The position numbers were made by a program, and so were the translations under genes. Below, in pieces: positions 56,114-64,000 of a stretch of 64,000 nt of DNA. This stretch comes from Xanthoparmelia taractica. Taxonomy: Eukaryota; Ascomycota; Lecanoromycetes; Lecanorales; Parmeliaceae. The notes beneath the pieces are model-generated. The model saw only the letters and a list, made by a program, of their open reading frames with translations. It searched no databases and was not told the origin of the DNA. Numbering within the stretch: position 1 is the first letter of the stretch; every line of letters starts with the position of its first letter. The stretch covers positions 52,805 through 116,804 of the forward strand of contig JANQBS010000119.1 in the NCBI GenBank assembly GCA_033085395.1. Direction: 5' to 3'.

Positions 56114-57788
56114 TGGCCAACAGAGGACCAACTTTCGACTCTACTGTCTTTTCTATTCACGACTTGGAGGCACACGGGTCAAAGAATCTACCTAGACTTT
56201 ATCGAGGTAAGACACAGCGGTGGATTAGCTATGGGCCCCAGAGCTCATGTAGAAGTCAGAATATTACAATGAGGGGGCCATGGACTTGATCACGTAGGTT
56301 TTCACCCTTCACGATACTTCAGTAACACTGGGTGCATAGGAGGTGATATAATAATCCTGTCATTAGGCTCAGAGACAATGTTTCCGCGTACAACAGGTAC
56401 AAGATTTGGCCGCGGATCTTGCGAAACGTTTCTCGTGTGGATACTACTGGCAAGCTTATGGGACAGAAAGTACGGTCCGCGGCAAATTCATGTCTGGGCA
56501 CCCGACGCTGATTGCTTCCCCCATAGACATCATTTCCTTTAGGTATCAGTCCTTCAGCAATGCAACAGCTGGCACACCCCGACGGAGAATTAGCCACCTC
56601 TAAGGCCGCAGCCAACATAGGCGTCGCCATGTGTCTTTCGTCATACTCGAACACCACACTTGAGGAGGTCAAGCTGCAAGGAAAGGACAACCCTTATATG
56701 ATGCAGATGTGCGTTCGAGATCGAAAGTTCACCAAAAAGCTTCTCAGGAGGGCTGAAGGTCCGCGTTCATATCACCAGCACAGTCAAGGAAGCTAATTCG
56801 CAGTAGACGTGGGATACAAAGCTATCTTCATGTCCGTTGATGTCCCAGTCCTTGGTCGGCGCTTGAACGAGTTCCGCAACAATTTAACTCTGCCAGAGCA
56901 GCTTGCATTCCCAAACATCCTGTCCACTGGGCATGACGAATTCGTACGGTTAGTTCTGCCTCCCTGGTGACAGTAGACGGCAGAAAACGAATCGCCACGA
57001 CTAACAACATTCATCGACAGACGACTCTCTGGAATGGGCAGAGATCAATCCATGGCTCAAGCAAAATACCAAAATGCAAATATGGCTGAAAGGAGGTATG
57101 CACATCCATCCATTCACACGCACAATTACTGCCCGCCCCACCCACAGACAATCTCTCAACCTCGGCCTTTCATTTCTCAAGAACCCTCTATCTGACATCC
57201 ATCCCATCAACCGCAGTCCTGAATCCAGCAGACGTCGAGCTCGCCATCACGCACTCCGTCGATGGCATCATCGTCTCCAACCACGGCGGCCGCCAACTCG
57301 ACCACGCACCCGCCACCCTCGACGCCTTGCGCTCGTGCGCGCCCGTAGCGAGAGGCCGTATCCAAATCGCCGTCGACGGCGGCATCAGGCGCGGCTCGGA
57401 CGTCTTCAAAGCGATCGCGTTGGGCGCGCAGCATTGTTTCGTCGGCCGCATCGCTATTTGGGGCCTCGCGGTAAGTAGTCTTGTTGCTGTTCTTATTATC
57501 TTATTATTCGTGATAAGCAAACCGTACCTGGCTAGCGGGATAACACGTGCTTAATGTGCGTACGGACGTAGTATAAGGGACAGCAGGGCGTGGAGCTCGC
57601 GTTGAAGATTCTATTGGAGGAGGTTCGGGTTACGATGGCGTTGGCTGGGTGAGTTTGCGCGTGCCTGCCATGGCTATGGACGCTGGGTGCTAACTTGTTT
57701 GAATGCGTGTAGGTGTCGTAGTGTGGATGATATTACGCCTGAGCATGTTACGTTCTTGGAGCGGAGTGGGAGGTTGGCGAAGTTGTAG
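56114..57788 (+). pseudogene. FMN-dependent 2-hydroxyacid (lactate/glycolate-type) dehydrogenase, one frameshift
   Basis: The start MANRGPTFDSTVFSIHDLE at 56114 is in strong context. Exons can be joined through introns at 56207-56259, 56294-56366, 56470-56526 and 56759-56803, and three later ones. Conserved blocks are REYYNEGAMDLIT, GISPSAMQQLAHPDGELATS, NPYMMQMCV, DVPVLGRRLNEFRNN and MQIWLKGG. The active-site block is GIIVSNHGGRQLDHAP, followed by VDGGIRRGSDVFKAIALGA and the end RSGRLAKL. The active-site His and Arg are present. The frame after FPNIL (exon 5, about 56920-56945) does not match the frame required by YDDSLEW across the next intron. A small indel is therefore inferred. Without that lesion it would be a complete flavoenzyme oxidising L-2-hydroxyacids. 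Confidence 0.7.
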
Positions 57789-58179
57789 TATCTTAGGGTT
57801 GAGATTCAGAGAGCATTGTTTTTGAGTATATTCAGAAAGTGAGATTGACGGACTATGGCATTCTGTTCAGAGCTTGACCAACGACAATAGGTATGACAGA
57901 TGCTCTACAGCATTTTATCCAAGGACATAACTACTAAGTACCATCTCGAGCTTCCAAGTCCACGCGGTTTCGGAGCGAAACAAAGATCTGCTGCCACCAC
58001 GGCCAACGCATTGCTGTAACTAATCCCGAGCTAACTGACGAGTTCCTGCACAACTGCTAACGACAACTTCCCCACCAGCGCACATCCAAAGTTTCAACTC
58101 TATTCAATCCCTTCACACTAACATCTACACCCATCAAGAATATCCTACTGCACCGCCCAACCAGACCAAACAACCCCAC
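57789..58179. other. intergenic between convergent relics
   Basis: 390 bp between the FMN dehydrogenase stop and the aminotransferase 3' end. No feature is seen. Confidence 0.5.
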
Positions 58180-59839
58180 TCAAGTCTTCAGCACCGCCTC
58201 AAGTGTCTCCAACAAGATATCCGCTGCATCTAACCGTCAGCTCTCTCTCCCCCCCTCTCTCTCTTAAACCAAATCAAATTAAATCAACAATCCGACAAAC
58301 CCAAATCAAATCAATCGGTGAAGACGTACATACCATGATACGGCTCAAAAACGAGCATCGTTCTAAGCCTAACGGCCCTCTCCCCGCTCCCACCCACATT
58401 GACGCCTCGCATCTTATACATCCGCACCACCTCATCGCGGCGCGGACTATCAAACGCAATGAACGTGCCCCTATCCTTCCTTCTTAAGTTCAGAATCTCA
58501 GTCGGGAATTTCCCCGCAAGTCTCTCCAACCCATCGAAGAGGTAATTCCCCGTACGCATCGTCTTAGCAATGAGCTCGCGCTCCTGGATTTCTCGCACAA
58601 TAGCACGCATGAGTATCGATCGCCTTTGACGGATCCCCCATCCACGTGTTGAATTGTCGGTAGGATAGGGCTTATTAGGTCGTAAAGTGGTATCGCGGAA
58701 GTAGTAGCCCGCCGCCTGGGCCTTTTTGGAAAAAGTGACAATGTCCGGGGGTGTGGGGAGGTGCCAGTGGTCGTGGGCCCACATTGTGCCGGTTGCGCCG
58801 ATGCCGGTTTGGACTTCGTCGGCTATGAAGAGGATGTTTTGTTGTGCTGTGATGGCGCGGAGGGCTTGGAAGAAAGATGGGGAGGCGTGGTTGTCGCCGC
58901 CTTCGGATTGGATTGGTTCGATGATGAGGGCTGCGATTGGGTTGGGGAATGAGTTGATGATGTCTTCGACGGCTTGGAGACAGCGGGCTTTTTCTTTGGC
59001 GTTTTCTTCTGTATGGGTGTGCAGAAGGTATTTTAGCTTTGAAACGGTGCGCAGGGCCAGTCGAAGGCTGGAATGTCGAGCTTGTGGATCGCTTTACTCC
59101 GTGTTGCAGATAAACTGCCAAACAGTCGGCCGTGGAATCCGCCTTCGAATGACAATATGGAGTAGTTCGGGCTTCCAGGAGCTTTGTTCAGCACAGCGGA
59201 CCGTGTCTCCTCCTCGATGAATGGTACAGTCGCACCTCCTCGATCTCTCTGGGCTTTCCACATACACGCTGCTTTGAACGCCGCTTCATTGGCATCTGAG
59301 CCGCTCATTCCAGCGAAGACCTGGTCAAAGCCCTTGGGAGCCGCCTTGAGGATCCCGTCTTGCAAAGTAGATTAGCATTCGATGGAGGGAAAACTGCCGA
59401 GAGCAGGTCTGTTTACAAGAGCTCTGACCATCTCGGGGCTTTGGGCCGCTTTGATCAGACGAGGGTTGTTGTAACCAACCGGTATCGATGCGATTTGAGC
59501 AAAACCAACAGGTTTAGCTAGACTTACTCGCTCATCTTGGACATCATGCCACTTACCAGTCAAGGAGTCGATTTCCATCAGCATCAACGACACTATTCTC
59601 AGGTCAGACAATCCAAGTTCTGTGCAGAGACGAGATAGATGGTCTCACAAGTTACCCTCACTCTGCTCATAATCCACAACCATGTTCAGGCTTCTAATGT
59701 CAAAGACGCTTGCGAGCGACTGGGCTGCGGCAGCTGCTCGGGGTTCAGGCACAGGGGTGAAGATGTTGGGTCTTGCATAAGCCGCATTGAGCTCTGGGGC
59801 CATTGGAGTTGGTCGAGCGGTCTCAACCATGGTCGCCAT
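58180..59839 (-). pseudogene. class III aminotransferase (GABA / beta-alanine type), disrupted
   Basis: It starts MATMVETARPTPMAPELNAA at 59839 and ends DILLETLEAVLKT after a last intron (stop at 58180-58182). Blocks in order are DYEQSEGNL, QIASIPVGYNNPRLIKAAQ, VFAGMSGSDANEAAF, SILSFEGGFHGRLFGSLSAT, IIEPIQSEGGDNHASP, ADEVQTGIGATG and TFSKKAQAAGYYF, with the PLP lysine in SKKAQ, then GVNVGGSGERAVRLR. Lesions are a TAA at 59372-59374, a one-base loss near 59040, and a pair of indels near 58665 and 58615 that scramble the segment between them. In addition an intron acceptor at 59505-59506 reads GG. Living relatives pass an amino group to 2-oxoglutarate, giving succinate or malonate semialdehyde. 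Confidence 0.85.
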
Positions 59840-60869
59840 GGCTCGAGACTGAGACACTTTCACAGGTTGTGAGCAAAGCCATGATTCTAATCCAATATAA
59901 CTTACATTGTGATGCACGGTGTGTCCTGAGTAGTCGGGCGCCGGATAGCCTGCACGTTAGTCTCATCTTGGACGCTGGGTGAGGAAAGTGCTGAAATACA
60001 GGCCGTAACGCTAGGTACCAATCGAAGTGAGCACGGATGATTGGGTTTGTCCTTCACCTTGTATTACTTTTTTTGGGTTGTGTCTTTAGTAAATGTTCGG
60101 CGCTCTGCGAAAAGATCAATCGACGGATCTGTCTGCTCCCCATATTTCGACATGATTTCTTTCCCATCTATTTTTTTGGACTTCCTGTCCAGTGTTAGCA
60201 CTTGTCCGAGGGCCCGGACGCCACGAATCTCTGCTCGGAAAGTCTTGCTTGTTGAGAATACCTTAGACTTTCCGAGGAAAAGCTAAGGCAAGCCGCTGAG
60301 AATGACTAAGAGAATCCACAGCGAATGTGCCTGGCCCTGAGCAAAGTTTTCCACTCGGAAAGTCTGTCCCTATCAGAAAGATCTGATCGTCAACCCACGG
60401 TGTATTTGGTGTTTCTACAGATGTATCTTTCGTACCCACCAGTCTGGTTGTTATCTTATCGTTCACCGTATTAGTGCTGTGCGAAGCAGGTGAAAAGTCA
60501 GATCTAGGTTCTCATACTGAAAACAACCATATCCTCAATTGGGACATTGATAATTATGTCCACTTTGCTTTTTTACTCATTGGCACCTACTATTAGCGTT
60601 TCAATGAGATCTTGACACCCTCCCGATCAGTGCGAATGATAGAAGACCTCACCTACATGCACAGTCTTAACTAAAGTAGGGAACTCTTTCCGGCACGAGG
60701 CACCTCAAAATCTGAGCCACCTCAACGCGTACGCCAGCTCTAGCGATGCAGCCAAATGCACAAAGGTGCAAATGCAGTCACCATTGAGAGTCTAAAAGCA
60801 ATGTAGCCGGCCGCACCTGGCCTTGAGGATGCGACTGCTAGGACTTGAACAGCAGTACTCGACAATCAA
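59840..60869. promoter_or_regulatory. divergent promoter of the aminotransferase and semialdehyde dehydrogenase
   Basis: About 1 kb between two starts on opposite strands, containing the three-copy 12-bp motif listed separately. No coding sequence is recognised. Confidence 0.5.
60234..60365. promoter_or_regulatory. three copies of CTCGGAAAGTCT, two as an inverted pair
   Basis: Perfect copies lie at 60234-60245 (+), 60265-60276 (-, AGACTTTCCGAG) and 60354-60365 (+). The first two form a 12-bp inverted repeat with a 19-bp spacer. Each contains a CGG triplet, the half-site type bound by Zn(II)2Cys6 factors. Their place between divergent catabolic genes suggests operator sites for the nearby regulator at 52054; this is inference. 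Confidence 0.55.
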
Positions 60870-62634
60870 ATGCTGTTTACCAAGCAGTCATTCGGGAGAC
60901 CTTTCACTACACTAAAGTTAATCTTTCGAAAAGATTTGGGCACTCTTCCGCGGGCGACTCCGATGACATGGCGCACGTATTCGCTCATCTCTCACCACTA
61001 TCCGACTTCCCATGACAAGCTCCCTGAACCTGTGGAGACGCGCAACTTCCTCAACAATGAATTCAGGTCTTCCGAGGCTCAACAATGGGCTGAAGTAGCC
61101 GATTGACACGTCTCACGTGTTCCGATGAGCACCGACGCTGAGCTGAGCGCCACAGTTGATAGCGTAGAGGCGGCGTTCCCAACATGGCGGGGTGCAGGCG
61201 TTCTGAAGCGACAGCAGATCATGTTCCGCTATGTCAATCTCATCCGCTCGCACTGGGACAGACTTGCTGCCAGCACCACTTTGGAGCAACGCAAGACACT
61301 GGCAGACGCCAGAGGTGACGTGCTGCGTGGGTTGCAGGTCGCCGAGACAGCTTGTGGTATCAAAACACAGATAACTGGCGATGTGCTCGAAGTGGCCAAA
61401 GATATGGAGACTCGAAGCTATAAGGAACCCTTGGGTGTAGTCGCTGCAATTTGTCCTTTTAGTAAGTCGATGTCTGAGCGTCTCTGCTTATCTTACTTTG
61501 CTGACATTGGATTCCACAGATTTTCCCGCAATGATACCGCTCTGGAGCATACCTATAGCAACCATTACTGGTAACACGATAGTCATCAAGCCGTCCGAAC
61601 GAGACCCTGGAGCTGCAATGATCCTCGCAGAGCTTGCCAAGGAGGCGGATTTTCCTAATGGTGTCATTAATGTTATTCATGGCTCGAGAAGATCAGTTGA
61701 TTTCATTATCAACGAACCTCGAATCAAGGCCATCAGCTTCGTCGGGTCAACTTCAGCTGGAGAATATCTACGCACAAGGTTCGGCTAGGGGTAAGAGAGT
61801 CCAGGCAAATCTTGGTGCCAAGAACCACGCCGTGATGCTGCCAGATAGCAACAAGAACCACGCTCTGAACGCTATCGCAGGAGCAGCATTTGGTGCTGCT
61901 GGTCAGCGCTGTATGGCTCTCAGTACACTAGTGACGCTTCCAGATACAAAGCCTTAGTTGGCAGACCTGGTGGACCGGGCGAGAGCTTTGAAAGCTGGAC
62001 CAGGTTTTGATGCGGAATCTGACCTAGGCCCTGTCATATCCACTGAAAGTAAAGCAAGGATCGAGGGACACATCGCTAGTGCAGATTCAGATGGAGCAGA
62101 GATCTTGCTTGATGGTAGAGGCTATAAGCCTGAGGGGTATCCGGACGGAAATTGGGTGAGTGTCTTTTCTCACGTACACACCTTTCCCTAATAATGCTCG
62201 GCTAATGCCTTTCTGCGAGATTGGACCCACTGTCATCTCTGGAGTCAAGCCGTGGATGCGTTGTTATAATGAGGAGATCTTTGGTCCTGTTCTAGTTTGT
62301 GTGGATGCGAAGGATCTCGACGATGCGATTACGATGATCAACGAAAACGCATACGGCAACGGAGTCGCAATCTCACGTCTTCTGGAAGCACCGCATCCTA
62401 TTTCCAGAAAAAGATCGAGGCTGGCCAGGTAGGCATCAATGTGCCAATCCCTGTGCCACTGCCCATGTTCAGCTTTACCGAAAACAAACGCAGTGTGGCT
62501 GGCGGTGGTGCGAGTACATTTTATGGCAAAGGTGGCTTGAACTTCTATACACAGAGAAAGACCGTGACTAGCTTCTGGCAAGCTGATGATGCTACAGGGA
62601 CGAAGGCCAATGTGTCGATGCCGGTGCAACACTG
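60870..62634 (+). pseudogene. methylmalonate/malonate-semialdehyde dehydrogenase (ALDH6 family), disrupted
   Basis: Blocks in order are ETRNFLNNEFRSSE, STDAELSATVDSVEAAFPTW, RSYKEPLGVVAAICPF joined through an intron (61462-61519) to NFPAM, IVIKPSERDPGAA and AISFVGSTSAGEY. Then come VQANLGAKNHAVMLPDSN and GAAGQRCMALS with the catalytic Cys, and after an intron (62156-62219) EEIFGPVLVCVDAKDL and GINVPIPVPLPMFSF. The C-terminus is STFYGKGGLNFYTQ. Lesions are a TGA at 61105-61107 with loss of several codons, a two-base loss near 61765, a TAG at 61955-61957 where Trp is expected, and a one-base loss near 62371. The enzyme would oxidise malonate or methylmalonate semialdehyde to acyl-CoA with NAD+ and CoA. 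It pairs logically with the divergent aminotransferase. Confidence 0.85.
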
Positions 62635-64000
62635 AAAACCCACAGAGACCGCTGTAAATAGAGATAGGACTGATAGACAAAGACATCATAAAAAAAGCAT
62701 ATCTCTCATGGTCTCTTACTTACCCAAAACGTATCATCTGACCTTCCGTTAGACTGAACTCAAGTTCTATGGTCCTTTAACCACTATCAATTGTCCAGCA
62801 ATCCCACCTTAACTTGATCCGTTCTTGTCAATGCTTCCATCGCCGAGTATAATGTCAATCACTGGGATCCTGAAAGCGAAGTATGACGGTCCGATGCAGC
62901 ACGAAACATTGTACTAACGCGAATAATACGTAAGGTACAGGCCCCTGTACATGATTGAACTAGGACTAATTAGGCTAGCTATGGCTTCCGACGATTTGCC
63001 AAGCTCGTCACAAATGAGGAAGGAGCTTCCGGCCAACGCTCCCAATGGTATACCAGTAACTGCCGAACTATTAGTACGTACCAGTACATACCAATAGTAC
63101 CCGTACCAGTTGGATGATTTCATAGATAGTTGGTTAACTAGTTTAGATATATGGTGTACTAGTTAAACTATTAGTATATTAGTACAAATGCACCCATTTG
63201 GGCCTAGGTATATCTGATTATGATAGGCGTATTTCTAGTAGCGATTAGAGAAAGAATCTTTCTTCTACTACTCTTTCAACTACGGGTCGGAAAGATCTGG
63301 GATGGTCTGGGATATGGGGTGTCGATATTATACCATGGTATGGTATAATATTGAGATCATATCATTTGATTTTTATAGAATAATCTGAGAGACGTGCTAA
63401 TATCATGAAATGATCTGGGAAATTTCTAATATATGTAGGGATATTCCATGTTATATGTAGGGATATGAGAAATATACTATATATAGAAGAAGTTACTCTA
63501 TATAGAATTATGCGAACGTATTTTAGTTATTATTCTAGTTATTACTTCACTTTATTATTATTATTATTATTACTTTACTTCATCATTACGTTATTAAGTA
63601 TTCTAGTTATTATTCTAATCATTACTTTACTTTATTATCACTATTATTATTATTTTACTTTATTATTACGTTATTGAGCTAAGCTCGCCATCGTATTTAA
63701 TATCGTGTTGCGAAAGATCTCCGTAATTATCTAGAGCTTAGCGAGTTATTTTTATTACTATTAATATATTTAATTTATTTAATTGCTAGAAGAATTATTA
63801 GCACGCTAATTATAATAATAATTTACTATTTATCCTATAATAGTAAATTTCTTTCTTCTTTCTTCGCATTATAAAAAGAATTTACGATTATTCTTTATAG
63901 TTATATATTCTTAGTTATTATAATTATACGCTTCGTATAAATAATATAAAGATTAATATCTTCGAATATATAATAAAGAAAAGCTTTCGTCGACTTATAA
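62635..64000. other. non-coding right edge turning AT-rich
   Basis: 62635-63400 holds no gene; short palindromic patches occur (ACCATGGTATGGTATAAT near 63332-63350). From about 63420 the sequence becomes AT-rich with rare CpA and kept CpG, like the interior of the mutated copia element. Another RIP-affected repeat therefore probably begins here and continues outside. Confidence 0.5.
63520..63677. repeat. tandem ~79-bp duplication in AT-rich DNA
   Basis: Two adjacent copies run from TAGTTATTATTCTA through a TTATTATTATT tract to ATTACGTTATT(A/G)AG, at about 63520-63598 and 63599-63677, with a few substitutions. Confidence 0.65.

Noticed and set aside
56470..56526. in-frame stop in the FMN dehydrogenase as a lesion
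   Set aside because: It lies inside a proper intron (GTACGG...CCATAG); splicing gives GQK joined to TSFPLGISPSAM, as the family requires.
60838..60862. tRNA-like B-box (GTTCAAGTCC on the minus strand)
   Set aside because: The flanking bases cannot form a 5-bp T-stem around a 7-nt loop, and no acceptor stem or A-box is in place.

Overview
The window is nuclear DNA of a filamentous ascomycete (Pezizomycotina). The genes carry short GT-AG introns of about 45-80 nt with CTAAC/CTGAC-like branch sites. A retrotransposon has decayed in the manner of repeat-induced point mutation (RIP), and there are characteristic fungal families: SAT4/rhodopsin-like, Zn(II)2Cys6, HET, patatin-NB-ARC-TPR, GH47, COQ11. 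I cannot name the class with confidence; Leotiomycetes or Dothideomycetes are guesses. No rRNA, convincing tRNA or CRISPR was seen.

Layout. 1-2087 is low-complexity DNA with little coding. 2088-4169 (-) is an FAD/NADP reductase without an FMN domain. 5170-8634 (-) is a broken VIT + von Willebrand A gene. 9350-11445 (+) is arginyl-tRNA synthetase. 12767-14761 and 17286-18404 (+) encode a disordered protein and a single-pass membrane protein, with an oxygenase fragment (15410) between them. 19630-21673 (-) is a GH47 alpha-1,2-mannosidase. 22131-23799 (-) is a decayed secreted-protein gene. 25913-26620 (-) is an unknown two-exon gene.

27569-34707 looks like an accessory, self/non-self type island. 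It holds a truncated bZIP-like ORF, an intact five-exon NOD-like receptor (patatin phospholipase, NB-ARC, TPR), a HET C-terminal remnant, a dispersed ~190-bp repeat, and a P450 pseudogene whose last codons lie inside that repeat. Then come a SAT4/rhodopsin-like membrane protein (35590-37058) and an NTF2-like protein with a damaged splice acceptor (37768-38263). A housekeeping block follows: SYF2, COQ11, YAF9 and a nitroreductase (39545-44249).

44438-50025 is a complete Ty1/copia LTR retrotransposon with GAGAG target duplication, reduced to AT-rich DNA. Inside it sits a fresh, unmutated 143-bp solo LTR of another element with its own TTCGT duplication. To its right, 50523-62634 is a probable amine/2-hydroxyacid catabolic cluster. 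The Zn(II)2Cys6 regulator and a DapA-family lyase are intact. An epimerase-like gene, an FMN 2-hydroxyacid dehydrogenase, a GABA/beta-alanine-type aminotransferase and a methylmalonate-semialdehyde dehydrogenase each carry stops or frameshifts. A 12-bp motif occurs three times between the last two, divergent genes. The right edge (from ~63420) enters another AT-rich block.

The contrast between flawless housekeeping genes and many independently broken accessory genes argues for real gene decay rather than uniform sequencing error.
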